A stretch of DNA of 64,000 nt from Devosia limi DSM 17137 (GCF_900128975.1 NZ_FQVC01000007.1:1-64000); one strand, 5' to 3'; numbered from the stretch's first letter, positions 55,249-63,762 are shown. Notes: generated by a model from the sequence alone, not told the origin. Translations and numbers: made by a program.

Positions 55249-56381
55249 GCGGGGTGTTTTCGCTGTCGCGATTCCTGGCGGTGCTGCTGAAGGAGTTCAT
55301 CCAGATGCGGCGCGACCGCGTCACCTTCGCCATGATGATCGGCCTGCCAATCGTGCAATTGCTGCTGTTCGGCTTTGCCATCAATGCCGATCCGCGCCAC
55401 CTGCCGACGCTGGTGGAAGTGGGCGATGACGGGCCGCTGGTGCGCTCGATCCTGTCGGGCATGGATGTATCGGGCTATTTCGATTTTCGCGGCACGGTGG
55501 AGGGCGTCGGCGCCGGCGAGGATGCATTGCGCCGGGGCGAGGCCAATTTCGTCGTGGTCATTCCCGATGGGTTCGAGCGCGACGTGATCCGCGGGCTGCG
55601 GCCGCAGATCCTGATCTCGGCCGATGCGTCCGATCCTTCGGCGGTGGGCGGGGCGATGAGCGCCATGAGCGGCATCCTCGAAGGGGCGATCAGCCAGACG
55701 CTCTCGGGGCCGCTGGCGGGACTGGCCAATGGGCCGCCGCCGTTTTCGCTGGTGGTGCATCGCGAATACAATCCCGAAGGGCGCACCTCGACCAATATCG
55801 TGCCGGGGCTGCTGGCGATCATCCTCTCGATGACCATGGTGATGATCACCGCCGTCGCCATCGTCAAGGAACGCGAGCGCGGCACCATGGAAATGCTGAT
55901 CTCCACCCCGGTGCGGCCGCTCGAGGTGATGCTGGGCAAGATCCTGCCCTATGTGGTGGTGGGCTATATCCAGACCATCGTCTTCGTGCTGGCGGCGGGG
56001 CTGGTGTTCGCTGTGCCGTTCGAAGGCTCGATGCTGGCCTTCTTCATCGGCTTTAACCTCTTCATCCTCGACAATCTGGCGCTGGGCTTTCTGATCTCGA
56101 CGGTGGCGCGCAACCAGATGCAGGCGATGCAGCTGAGCTTTTTCACCATCCTGCCCTCGGTGCTGCTGTCAGGGTTCATGTTCCCGTTTGCGGGCATGCC
56201 GGGCTGGGCACAGGCCCTCGGCACCATGGTGCCCGCCACCCACTTCATCCGGCTGGTGCGCAAGGTGATGCTGAAAGGCGCCGGCATTGGCGATGTCAGC
56301 GCCGAATTCGTGGCGCTGACAGTGATCCTGGTGGTGATCTCGATTGGCGCGATGCTGCGCTATCGGCAGACGCTGGATTAG
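55245..56381 (+). CDS. ABC-2 type exporter permease (YbhR/YhhJ-like)
   Basis: 378 residues from the ATG at 55245 overlapping the ATPase stop; a longer open frame upstream lies inside the ATPase gene. One N-terminal helix (MMIGLPIVQLLLFGFAINAD), a large periplasmic domain of about 130 residues, then five helices from LLAIILSMTMVMITAVAIV onward, with the ABC-2 motif ERERGTMEMLISTPVRPLEVMLGKILPYV. It forms the exporter channel, probably as a homodimer because no second permease is encoded. Likely substrates are drugs or other hydrophobic compounds. A family B repeat follows the stop. Confidence 0.93.
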   Translation: MSGVFSLSRFLAVLLKEFIQMRRDRVTFAMMIGLPIVQLLLFGFAINADPRHLPTLVEVGDDGPLVRSILSGMDVSGYFDFRGTVEGVGAGEDALRRGEANFVVVIPDGFERDVIRGLRPQILISADASDPSAVGGAMSAMSGILEGAISQTLSGPLAGLANGPPPFSLVVHREYNPEGRTSTNIVPGLLAIILSMTMVMITAVAIVKERERGTMEMLISTPVRPLEVMLGKILPYVVVGYIQTIVFVLAAGLVFAVPFEGSMLAFFIGFNLFILDNLALGFLISTVARNQMQAMQLSFFTILPSVLLSGFMFPFAGMPGWAQALGTMVPATHFIRLVRKVMLKGAGIGDVSAEFVALTVILVVISIGAMLRYRQTLD

Positions 56382-56410
56382 GGGGGCGGAGCCGCCCTCA
56401 TCCCCCACAG

Positions 56411-56450
56411 ACGGAGTCATTCCCGCCTGCGCGGGAATGACCCGGTGGGA
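56411..56450. repeat. family B repeat, single arm
   Basis: ACGGAGTCATTCCCGCCTGC then GCGGGAATGACCCGGTGGGA. The first 17 bases equal the outer part of the complete element at 10671-10687 and the core hairpin is ATTCCCGC/GCGGGAAT. It lies between the convergent ends of the permease gene and murA. Confidence 0.85.
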
Positions 56451-56479
56451 GTACCGAGATTGTGGAGCGACGAGAGCCC

Positions 56480-57772
56480 CTACCCCGCCACGCGTTCGAT
56501 TTCGGCGCCGCAGCGGCTGAGCTTGTCTTCGAGGCGTTCAAAACCGCGGTCGAGGTGATAGATGCGATTGACCACGGTTTCGCCGCGGGCCGCGAGGCCG
56601 GCAATGACCAGCGACACCGAGGCGCGCAGGTCGGTCGCCATCACCTGGGCGCCCTTGAGCGTGGGCTTGCCGGTAATGGTCGCCAACTGCCCTTCGACGC
56701 GGATGTCGGCGCCGAAACGCGCCAGTTCGGCCACATGCATGTAGCGGTTTTCGAAGATGGTCTCGCGAATGTTGGAGACCCCCGAGGACATGGTCATCAA
56801 CGCCATGAACTGGGCCTGCAGATCCGTGGGGAAACCGGGGAATGGATCGGTTTCGACATCCACCGGCTGAATGCCATTGCCATTGCGGCGGACGCGGATG
56901 CCATCGACTTCATAGGTCAGCTCGGTGCCGGTCCTGGCCAGGATATCGAGGGCGCTCTGCAGGTGCTCGGGACGCGCGCCGCGCAGCAGCACATCGCCAC
57001 CGGTCATGGCCGCAGCCATGGCGAAGGTGCCAGTCTCGATGCGATCGGGAATGACGTCAACTGTGGCGCCATGCAGCTTGTCGACGCCCTCGATGGTCAG
57101 GGTGCGGGTGCCGATGCCGGTGATTTTGGCGCCCATGGCGACAAGGCATTCGGCGACATTGGTGATTTCGGGTTCCTGGGCGGCATTCTCGATGACGGTG
57201 ACGCCGCGGGCGAGCGTGGCAGCCATCAGGATGGTGTGGGTGGCGCCGACCGAAACCTTGGGGAGGACGATATGCGCGCCGACCAGGCCGCCCTTGGGCG
57301 CCCGGGCGACGACATAGCCTTCGTCGATGTCGATCTCGGCACCCAATTGCTTGAGGCCAAAAAGGAAGAGGTCGACCGGGCGGGTGCCGATGGCGCAGCC
57401 GCCGGGCAGCGACACGCGCGCCTCATGGCAGCGGGCAAGCAGCGGCCCGATGACCCAGAAGCTGGCCCGCATCACCGAGACCAGTTCATAGGGCGCGGTG
57501 GTATCGACGATGTCGGCGGCATGGAAGGTCATGCGCTGGCCAACGCCCTGGTCCTCGCCGCGGCGGCGGCCATGGACCGCAATATCGACACCGTGATTCT
57601 CGAGGATGCGCTCGAGCTGCTTGACGTCGGCCAGGCGCGGCACGTTTTGCAGCACCAGCGGCTCATCGGTCAAAAGCGAGGCGATCATCAGCGGCAAAGC
57701 GGCGTTCTTGGCGCCCGAGATCGGGATTTCGCCCCGAAGCTCATTGCCGCCGACCAAACGAATGCGATCCAT
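56480..57772 (-). CDS. murA: UDP-N-acetylglucosamine 1-carboxyvinyltransferase
   Basis: 430 residues. It starts [33 protein letters not shown], and the reactive cysteine loop reads [42 protein letters not shown] and [28 protein letters not shown] complete the family pattern. It adds enolpyruvate from PEP to UDP-GlcNAc, the first committed step of peptidoglycan synthesis, and is the target of fosfomycin; the Cys is intact, so sensitivity is expected. Preceded on the same strand by the 54-residue gene at 57963. Confidence 0.97.
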   Translation of the reverse strand: MDRIRLVGGNELRGEIPISGAKNAALPLMIASLLTDEPLVLQNVPRLADVKQLERILENHGVDIAVHGRRRGEDQGVGQRMTFHAADIVDTTAPYELVSVMRASFWVIGPLLARCHEARVSLPGGCAIGTRPVDLFLFGLKQLGAEIDIDEGYVVARAPKGGLVGAHIVLPKVSVGATHTILMAATLARGVTVIENAAQEPEITNVAECLVAMGAKITGIGTRTLTIEGVDKLHGATVDVIPDRIETGTFAMAAAMTGGDVLLRGARPEHLQSALDILARTGTELTYEVDGIRVRRNGNGIQPVDVETDPFPGFPTDLQAQFMALMTMSSGVSNIRETIFENRYMHVAELARFGADIRVEGQLATITGKPTLKGAQVMATDLRASVSLVIAGLAARGETVVNRIYHLDRGFERLEDKLSRCGAEIERVAG

Positions 57773-57962
57773 ATCTTTATCCTAGATGTGCGCCCGGACG
57801 GGGCTGACTGGCCTGCGCCATGTGTGACGTGCAGCCTTTGTGCCAAATGTGGGGGAACAAAGGCCGAATTTGGGTCTCGCCTATCCGAAGAACCGCCGGC
57901 CAGCAAGGCTGAGGCGACCATTCGGCCAGGGGCTTCAAGCGAACAGTTCGCCCGAAAATGGT

Positions 57963-58127
57963 TTACGGTTTCTTTCCCGCAGCGCCATCGGCCGCCCGAA
58001 TCGGTTCGGGGGCCTGCGCATCCGCGTCAGAGCGGGCCTTGGCCTGCCCTTTGCGGCGTTTCAGGTTCTCGCGAAGCTTTGCGGCCAATCTTTGCTCGCG
58101 CTGCTGGGCCTCGACGGCTTTGGACAT
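57963..58127 (-). CDS. Small basic protein upstream of murA (54 residues)
   Basis: ATG 58127 to TAA 57963. The product is SKAVEAQQREQRLAAKLREN, LKRRKGQAKAR, then a short acidic/Ala segment ending GKKP: an amphipathic, strongly basic helix. Short proteins with this ARR-K-LRxNLxxRK pattern occur beside murA in other alphaproteobacteria, to my knowledge without function. AGGAC lies about 12 bases before the ATG. The plus-strand frame over the same bases (57958-58170) is Cys/Ser-rich and looks like a shadow. It probably shares a transcript with murA after a 190-bp gap that has no other gene. Confidence 0.72.
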   Translation of the reverse strand: MSKAVEAQQREQRLAAKLRENLKRRKGQAKARSDADAQAPEPIRAADGAAGKKP

Positions 58128-58260
58128 TTCTGGACTTGTCCTGAGGAAATCACTGTGTGCCGTTGCATAAGCGTTTTTTAGCCTTGCGTCGAGATTAGGC
58201 CTATGGCACTAGAGCGCCCGTCGCCGGACGTGGCCCAGCCCGATCCGCCGCGCACCAGAT

Positions 58261-58335
58261 GCTGCCGTAGCTCAGTGGTAGAGCACCCCCTTGGTAAGGG
58301 GGAGGCCGACAGTTCAATCCTGTCCGGCAGCACCA
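58261..58335 (+). tRNA. tRNA-Thr (GGT)
   Basis: Acceptor GCTGCCG pairs with CGGCAGC; D arm GCTC-AGTGGTA-GAGC; anticodon arm CCCCC-TTGGTAA-GGGGG with anticodon GGT; T arm GACAG-TTCAATC-CTGTC; discriminator A and encoded CCA at 58333-58335. All stems pair. It stands next to the compositionally different GT61 region. Confidence 0.97.
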
Positions 58336-58445
58336 GTTCACCTGATATAAGCATGCCGCCTAACGCCACGATCCCTGTCGGCTGTTGGCCAGTGCCCAGC
58401 GCGTTGAGCCAAAGCTAAACGGCCTCCGGCAAAGCCCGGCGTGGC

Positions 58446-59516
58446 TTATTCCGCCGGCGGCATGAGGCCCGCACGCGTCGTCGAGAGCTCGATAGTGCGC
58501 ATGACCTCGTCCCAGTTGACGACGTATCCTTCGCCGGCAGAGCCCTCAAGCACGACAAAGCCGGCAGAGATGCGATTGGCATTCGCATAGTCGAGATGCA
58601 CAGTTGTGAACCGATCGTGAGGCACAAGGACAATCAAGACGGATCCGGGCGTTAGCGATAGCTGAGCGTGCGTCAGATGGCTCCCGTCCATCGACACAAC
58701 AATGCGCGCACTGCATAGAGCGGTCTGCAGCTGGTCGAGGCTAGCCGTCGAAACCTCGATAATTGTCCAGTTGCGCCGAACCAACTCGTCGACAAGGCGG
58801 TCCTGGTCTCGAATGAGCCGCGCGGCGCCGGTATTGCCTCGAGAAATGAAGACGCACTCAGCGCCAGTGGCTGCACCATGTCGAGCATGTATCGCTCGCC
58901 GAATCCTGGCGTAGCGGGCGCGCTTGTGGGAGCCCTGACCAAAGTCCTGATAGAAGAAGAGTTCGCGCGCGAAGACGAGATCGGCACCGACAGAGGGAAG
59001 GTCGAGTATTTGCTGATATTGCGTTGCGTGCGGCCAATTGCTGGGCGCTGGCATCCACAGATGCCCAAGTTCAGGCCCGTCAATCAACGATTCGAGCATT
59101 GCATCAGTCAACCAATGGCCAAAATGGCGGCTCGCAAGGCCTTCATGGCAGTACCGGAGACGGTTGACGGACGCGAGCCTCTGCCCCAATACCTGCGCAA
59201 ACAGCGCATTGCTGTGGCGCCGGCTATGGCGCGCAGTGGCAAAGCCGTCAAAGGCCACGATTGCATTTTTCGCCATCTTGCGGAGCACCGGCGCGTGCCG
59301 GAATGTCGTGGCGGTCAGGCTTTGTAGATGGTATTCGAGCGGCGAAAGCCCGTCAGTGCTGGTCACGCGATCAATTTGGCCTGGAAGAATGGCCGCCGGT
59401 GGCAATATTTCGATCTCCTCCGGCTGAAGTTCCTCAACAGTCACCCCATCTGCCTGCGAGACACGGCGGACCATCGGTGCGATGAACGGATTTAGGCGCG
59501 CGAGCGTCGGCATCAT
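58446..59516 (-). CDS. GT61-family glycosyltransferase (DUF563-like)
   Basis: 356 residues, no membrane helix. The C-terminal catalytic region shows the GT61 order: NRLRYCHEGLASRHFGHWLTDAML (His-Trp near the middle), ECVFISRGNTGAARLIRDQDRLVDELVRRNW, and SARIVVSMDGSHLTHAQLSLTPGSVLIVLVPHDRF. Such enzymes add sugars, often xylose-like or GlcNAc-type, to polysaccharides in the cytoplasm. Start is ATG 59516 or 59513 without a ribosome site. Codon use is less GC-biased than neighbours, suggesting transfer. A TetR-type operator, near-identical to that of the efflux operon, lies 16-27 bp upstream of the start. Confidence 0.85.
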   Translation of the reverse strand: MMPTLARLNPFIAPMVRRVSQADGVTVEELQPEEIEILPPAAILPGQIDRVTSTDGLSPLEYHLQSLTATTFRHAPVLRKMAKNAIVAFDGFATARHSRRHSNALFAQVLGQRLASVNRLRYCHEGLASRHFGHWLTDAMLESLIDGPELGHLWMPAPSNWPHATQYQQILDLPSVGADLVFARELFFYQDFGQGSHKRARYARIRRAIHARHGAATGAECVFISRGNTGAARLIRDQDRLVDELVRRNWTIIEVSTASLDQLQTALCSARIVVSMDGSHLTHAQLSLTPGSVLIVLVPHDRFTTVHLDYANANRISAGFVVLEGSAGEGYVVNWDEVMRTIELSTTRAGLMPPAE

Positions 59517-59830
59517 CGCTGGTTTAACTCTCTGACCGGTCAGTTATTTGGTGGAAAAGCGCAGTCTTTCACATCCCTTGATCTTGGACAAGAATACGCG
59601 ATCCGAACATTACTACTTCGCAAAGAACAATCGATGTAGATTTTTCACCGATAGTCGCCAACTCAGTTCGCACTACTGTATTTACGACAGCAGTGGCGCA
59701 TCAGCGCCAAGCATGTTCATGCCACTGCGTGCCTGCCGGCCCTGCGTCGAGCGCGCCAGCAATGGGGGATGGCGGTCATCCCAGTTCTCGATGAGGAGGG
59801 GAGAGGCTGCACCCGGCGTGGAGCGGAGGG
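59517..59830. other. AT-richer gap between GT61 gene and hydrolase gene
   Basis: Contains the TetR-type operator at its left end, then about 150 bp (59550-59700) visibly richer in A and T than the surrounding DNA. No open frame has a start site or recognisable product; a 100-codon plus-strand frame here changes character midway and is not supported. It may hold promoter sequence for the GT61 gene. Confidence 0.6.
59532..59549. promoter_or_regulatory. second TetR-type operator, upstream of the GT61 gene
   Basis: CTGACCGGTCAG (59532-59543) is a perfect 12-bp palindrome. With the following TTATTT it matches the efflux-operon site at 17 of 18 positions (CTGACC[A/G]GTCAGTTATTT). It lies 16-27 bp upstream of the GT61 start on the minus strand. 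The close match suggests recognition by the same TetR regulator at 52713. Confidence 0.7.
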
Positions 59831-60700
59831 TCAGCCGGTCCTGGAGGTAGTCGCGCGGACCGGACGGGCCTGGGGACGGGATGCCAGGTCGCGCAGGAAC
59901 TGGCTCAGGAGCCGGTTGAATGTCTGCGGCTGTTCCCAAAACGGTGCGTGGGCGGCGCCTGCGATAGCGTGACAGGTCTCCTGCCACAGCGCTGTGTAGC
60001 GGAGATGCTCGATATAGTTCCGGCGCACGATGGGATCATCGGCACCGTCAATCATGGCAATCGGCAGCACGCTGGTCTCCACCAACCGGCGCTGGTCCGT
60101 GCCATCGCCGCGCATCAGGCTGCGCAGGAAATGGACGCGCGCCAGACCATCAGCACGCTTGATGTCCGCGAGAAATTGCGGCGTCCCGCTGTCACCAAAA
60201 CACAGTCGCAGAAACCGATAGGCGTCGCGATCGGAAAAGTTTTCCTTGGACGCCAGCAGCATGTCCCACCGCGCATGAAAGCCGCGCAGCGCCGCAAGCG
60301 GGCCTGGCCCAACCGGTGGCGCCCCGCCGAGTGCCAGTCCCGCCAGATCCGATCGCTGCCCGGCGAGCTCCAGTGCAATATGCCCGCCCATCGACCATCC
60401 ATAGACAGCCGGCCGCACCAGGCCCATCTGGTCGATGACGCCGCTGATGATCGCCGCCATCCCGCGGATGGCATAGGTGCTGGCCGGGTCCACCGCATTG
60501 CCCGAGGCGCCATGGCCAGGCAGGTCGATGGCAATCAGCCGGCAGACGCCGGCCAATTCGCTATCGAGCTGGTGCTCGAATACGGCGCTGGAGGCACCCG
60601 AGCCGTGCAGCAGCAATACCGGCGGGCTGGTTTGCGCGCCGCTTTGCCGACCTGCAATCGTGATGCCATCGACTTGGAGACGAAACTCGGAGATGGACAT
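59831..60700 (-). CDS. Alpha/beta-fold hydrolase
   Basis: 289 residues. The oxyanion-hole motif LLLHGSGASS, the domain strand LIAIDLPGHGASG and the nucleophile elbow YGWSMGGHIALELAG (Ser in G-W-S-M-G) are clear; the catalytic His is in AGAAHAPFWEQP and an Asp in IDGADDPIVRRNYIEHL. No signal peptide. The substrate (ester, lactone or C-C bond) is undetermined. It starts at ATG 60700 and is divergent from the ICMT-type gene at 60794. Confidence 0.9.
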   Translation of the reverse strand: MSISEFRLQVDGITIAGRQSGAQTSPPVLLLHGSGASSAVFEHQLDSELAGVCRLIAIDLPGHGASGNAVDPASTYAIRGMAAIISGVIDQMGLVRPAVYGWSMGGHIALELAGQRSDLAGLALGGAPPVGPGPLAALRGFHARWDMLLASKENFSDRDAYRFLRLCFGDSGTPQFLADIKRADGLARVHFLRSLMRGDGTDQRRLVETSVLPIAMIDGADDPIVRRNYIEHLRYTALWQETCHAIAGAAHAPFWEQPQTFNRLLSQFLRDLASRPQARPVRATTSRTG

Positions 60701-60793
60701 GGTGCTTCTTATCGCTAGAGATAATCAGCACACTAAGTCTTCGAGGCTAAGAACCGGTTTTTCCGAATAGTAAACAGACAGCGGAGACCTGCC

Positions 60794-61339
60794 ATGCAAT
60801 TTGCTTTGGATAGTATCGTTTCCATAGTCGCTCTTGGCATTTTCGGTCAGCATATCTGGGCCCTGAAGGGCCATTTCGCGTCCGACCGGATGACGGGCGG
60901 GGCGCGTACGATTTCGGCGGGCGCGCTTCTCACCTGCCTCATCATGCTGATCCTGGTTTGGCGCCTGGACCACCCTGCAGCTGCCCAGGTGGCCGGCGTG
61001 GCGATCATGCTTCTCAGCCTCTCGCTGTTTTGGGCGGCAGTGAAGGCCTCGGAGGCGGCCAAGCTGAGATTCGCCTTTGACGCGGCATTGCCACGGCAAT
61101 TGGTGACCACCGGCCCCTACCGGCGCGTGCGCCATCCCTTCTACGCCTCCTACCTCATATTCTGGCTGGGATGGGCAGTGGCAACCTGGTCCATCTGGTC
61201 GTTGCTGCCGGTGGCGATCATGGCGGCGCTCTATACGATCGCGGCACGATACGAAGAGACCCTACTCGGCAAGAGTGCCATGGCCTCGGACTACGCGGCC
61301 TATCGTGAACGGGCCGGGCTCTTCTGGCCCAGGTTTTGA
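60794..61339 (+). CDS. Isoprenylcysteine carboxyl methyltransferase-like membrane protein
   Basis: 181 residues with about four to five membrane helices. The C-terminal SAM-binding signature is typical of the ICMT/PEMT family: LVTTGPYRRVRHPFYASYLIFWLGW, then RYEETLLGKSAMASDYAAYRERAG. Bacterial members methylate small lipids or unknown substrates at the inner membrane rather than prenylated proteins. Monocistronic, convergent with the methyltransferase gene at 61362. Confidence 0.85.
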   Translation: MQFALDSIVSIVALGIFGQHIWALKGHFASDRMTGGARTISAGALLTCLIMLILVWRLDHPAAAQVAGVAIMLLSLSLFWAAVKASEAAKLRFAFDAALPRQLVTTGPYRRVRHPFYASYLIFWLGWAVATWSIWSLLPVAIMAALYTIAARYEETLLGKSAMASDYAAYRERAGLFWPRF

Positions 61340-61361
61340 CCGGTCGAGCATGGCGCCGTGG

Positions 61362-62000
61362 CTAGCGTTTGCGCGCGACGATGAAGGGGCGGGAATCTTT
61401 GCCCTTGGACGCGTGGTTTTCGGTGACGAGGATATCGAAGCCAGATGCGGTCAGCATTTGCGCCAATTGCTGCGCAGTGAAGGCGGTGACTGTCGGGGCC
61501 TTGCCGATGGCGCTCATGATGGGGAGAAGCACGAGGCGGATGAGCGGGTTCATGTCGCCCAGGCAGGCGGTCTTGGAGATGAACAGCCCTTCGGGAGCCA
61601 GCAGGTCATGGATGTGGCGCAGCGTCGCTGGCACATCGCGGACCAGGTGCAGGTAGTTGAAGCCCAGAATGGCATCATAGCCGCCCGCCGCTGGCGCCAG
61701 GGTCTCGGCGGTAGCGGCGCGGAAGCTCAGCCCGGGGACCGGATGCAAGGCGCGCTTTTCTTCGGCAATGGCGATCATGCCGGGGGAAATGTCGGTGGCC
61801 TGATAGGTCTGCACCGCATCGGCAAGATGGAGCGCCGTGCTGCCCGTGCCGCAGCCCAGCTCCAGCAGATGGTCGCCGGCCCGCAGATAGTCCCGCGTCC
61901 GGCGCAGTGTGCGCTCATAGGCGGCGGGATCGGCGACCGCACTCCTGGCATAGCCGCGTGAGGACTTGTCCCAGAACTGAGCATCGTTGGCGATCTTCAT
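61362..62000 (-). CDS. Class I SAM-dependent methyltransferase
   Basis: 212 residues from the ATG at 62000, with GGAGG ten bases upstream; the longer frame adds unrelated residues. SAM-binding motif I is HLLELGCGTGSTALHLAD, followed by ATDISPGMIAIAEEKRA and YDAILGFNYLHLVRDVPATLRHIHDLLAPEGLFISKTAC. This is the Methyltransf_11/UbiE-like group; the acceptor is unknown. It stands alone between convergent and divergent neighbours. Confidence 0.9.
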   Translation of the reverse strand: MKIANDAQFWDKSSRGYARSAVADPAAYERTLRRTRDYLRAGDHLLELGCGTGSTALHLADAVQTYQATDISPGMIAIAEEKRALHPVPGLSFRAATAETLAPAAGGYDAILGFNYLHLVRDVPATLRHIHDLLAPEGLFISKTACLGDMNPLIRLVLLPIMSAIGKAPTVTAFTAQQLAQMLTASGFDILVTENHASKGKDSRPFIVARKR

Positions 62001-62259
62001 GGCTGTCTGGCCTCCCTTCGACGACGGCAGCGCGTCGAGGTGGCTACAAGAATGCCTGGCGCCGCCTTTGTCCACCCAAGCATGGTGGCGCGGCGGTCAC
62101 GCCCGATAGACTTGCGCAAGAAGCTGCACTCATGCAGGTGAGGCCGATCAGAACAGAGGTTGCCATGGCGAATACCGAGAGGGTGGATCCCGGAATATCC
62201 AATGCAAGGGCTATCGGGGGCTGGTTGCCCGGCATGGGCCGACTGCAGGGCGCGGGCGC

Positions 62260-62463
62260 ATGAGCAAGCGCATGTCCAAGACCATGGCGGGCGAAATCGC
62301 CGATCGCACGCTCGAGGTGGTCAATCCGGCGAACCGGGCGATGGCGTTGAACGCGGCGCTGAAACGCCACGGCTTTGCCGGGGCATCGGTGCCGGCAGAG
62401 TATCTGCTGGAGCGCGGCGCCTTGATCGGCTGGCTGCTGGCGACCTATTCGCCGCGCGATTAA
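62260..62463 (+). CDS. Hypothetical protein (67 residues)
   Basis: ATG 62260 or 62272 to TAA 62463. The product, KTMAGEIADRTLEVVNPANRAMALNAALKRHGFAGASVPAEYLLERGALIGWLLATYSPRD, is soluble and helix-rich with ordinary composition for this genome. Its start overlaps the stop of a 32-codon frame (62165-62263) by ATGA, which might be a coupled leader peptide. No family recognised; ribosome site weak. The convergent LuxR-type gene ends 16 bp later. Confidence 0.5.
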   Translation: MSKRMSKTMAGEIADRTLEVVNPANRAMALNAALKRHGFAGASVPAEYLLERGALIGWLLATYSPRD

Positions 62464-62478
62464 GGGGCAGCCCAGGCG

Positions 62479-63573
62479 TTAGAAGCGGAAGCGCGCAAGC
62501 AGCGCGATCAACTGGCCCTGGCTGCCGGTATCGGTCTTGCGGAAGATAGCGCGGGCATGAGTGCGCACGGTATCGTAAGTGATATCGAGATGCAGACCAA
62601 TGCCGACAAGGCCGGCGCCGCTGGCCATCATGCAGGCAATCTCGGCTTCGCGGGGGGTGAGATCGAAGACCGTGACCAGCAGCGCGGTATCGATGGGTCG
62701 GGCTTGCTCGGGGTCTTCGATCAGCGCCACGGCAGCGGCCGCTCCGAACAGTTCCTGGGCGCCGCCGCCAACGCGTTGCAGGCGGATGACCAGAGGGCGG
62801 CGGTCCGGGCGTGGCACAACGATGACATCGGCAACCCCTGGCACGAAGGACGGCCCCTGCCCCAGCACCTGGCGCAGCCGTTCATTGAATGCGGCGCTAT
62901 CGGCGGGACGGCGGCAGCGCAGGTGACCAGCGGTGATCTGCAGGTCGGCACCAAGCAGGCGGCTCGCCCGCTCGTTGCACCCGGCGACCTTGCCGGCACG
63001 ATCAAAGGAAATGCAGGCAATGCCGGCAGTTTCAAAGCCGGCGGACAGGCCGGCGATACGAGCGCCGGCCAGTTCGCGCATGACCAGTGTGCTGGCGAGC
63101 AGCTTGCGGCGGACATGGCGAAACAGAGCCACTTCCTCACGCTCGAACGGCCCCTGATCGATGCGGCGTTGCAGCACAAAGCTGACAAGGCCGGAATCGG
63201 CGGGCATGGCCATGATGGCGGTCCAGCGCAGGCCGAACTTTTCCTGCGCGCGGTAATAATCGAGGGAGGAGAAATGCTCGGCTGTCGCGAAGTCCTGCTC
63301 AACGGCGACTTCGGCGCTCAGCAGCGGGGCGTTCTCGACGCGGAAATCGCGCTTGTACCACTCGTCGCCAATATAGAGTTCCATGGCTGGAGCCAGGCTG
63401 TCGGTGGTCGCGACAATGCCTGAAAAAACGGGGCCTATCGGCACGATATTGACGCCGAAGGCGCCGCTGGCCACCGCCAGATCCTCCAGAACGTCCTTCC
63501 ACAGCGTGGGATCAATCGCGGCCTCGAGGAAGCGATCTGACACCAGGTCCAGAGTTTCGGCGTCGACCTTCAT
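62479..63573 (-). CDS. LuxR-family transcriptional regulator with PAS-like sensor region
   Basis: 364 residues. The C-terminal LuxR/FixJ helix-turn-helix spans about 295-360: FDLTPREAEIACMMASGAGLVGIGLHLDITYDTVRTHARAIFRKTDTGSQGQLIALL. The first 290 residues form a sensor region with a segment like a PAS core (ETAGIACISFDRAGKVAGCNERASRLLGADLQI). There is no receiver domain, so it likely responds to a ligand or redox cue directly. The target is unknown and no operon partner is present. Confidence 0.88.
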   Translation of the reverse strand: MKVDAETLDLVSDRFLEAAIDPTLWKDVLEDLAVASGAFGVNIVPIGPVFSGIVATTDSLAPAMELYIGDEWYKRDFRVENAPLLSAEVAVEQDFATAEHFSSLDYYRAQEKFGLRWTAIMAMPADSGLVSFVLQRRIDQGPFEREEVALFRHVRRKLLASTLVMRELAGARIAGLSAGFETAGIACISFDRAGKVAGCNERASRLLGADLQITAGHLRCRRPADSAAFNERLRQVLGQGPSFVPGVADVIVVPRPDRRPLVIRLQRVGGGAQELFGAAAAVALIEDPEQARPIDTALLVTVFDLTPREAEIACMMASGAGLVGIGLHLDITYDTVRTHARAIFRKTDTGSQGQLIALLARFRF

Positions 63574-63688
63574 TGCCTCTCCCGGGCGCCATGGCTAATG
63601 CCCTGATGACAACCAACAATCTGGGCGAGGGTGTAGCCTAAAGCAATGCACCTTGCCCAACCGTCGTGACCAAATCTGAGCCCGGCAC

Positions 63689-63720
63689 AAAAAAGGCCGG
63701 CATCCATTCGGATGCCGGCC
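63689..63720 (-). terminator. rho-independent terminator (minus strand)
   Basis: GGCCGGCATCC (63695-63705) pairs perfectly with GGATGCCGGCC (63710-63720) around ATTC. Six A residues at 63689-63694 give a U-run when read on the minus strand. It is 43 bp after the stop of the PRC-barrel gene and ends that transcript. Confidence 0.93.
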
Positions 63721-63762
63721 GCAGTTTAGCCGGGGATCATATCGTCCCCGATAGTGGCTGGA

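Noticed and set aside
56462..58144. 560-codon plus-strand frame opposite murA
   Set aside because: Complete MurA and the 54-residue gene lie on the minus strand; no domain in the plus-strand product.
57958..58170. 70-codon plus-strand frame over the small gene before murA
   Set aside because: Cys/Ser-rich translation and no ribosome site; the minus-strand basic helix is the better gene.
59548..59850. 100-codon plus-strand frame in the AT-richer gap
   Set aside because: No ATG or ribosome site, composition changes halfway, and its right part overlaps the hydrolase gene.
62165..62263. 32-codon frame as a stand-alone gene
   Set aside because: Too short and unsupported to annotate; kept only as a possible coupled leader in the findings.
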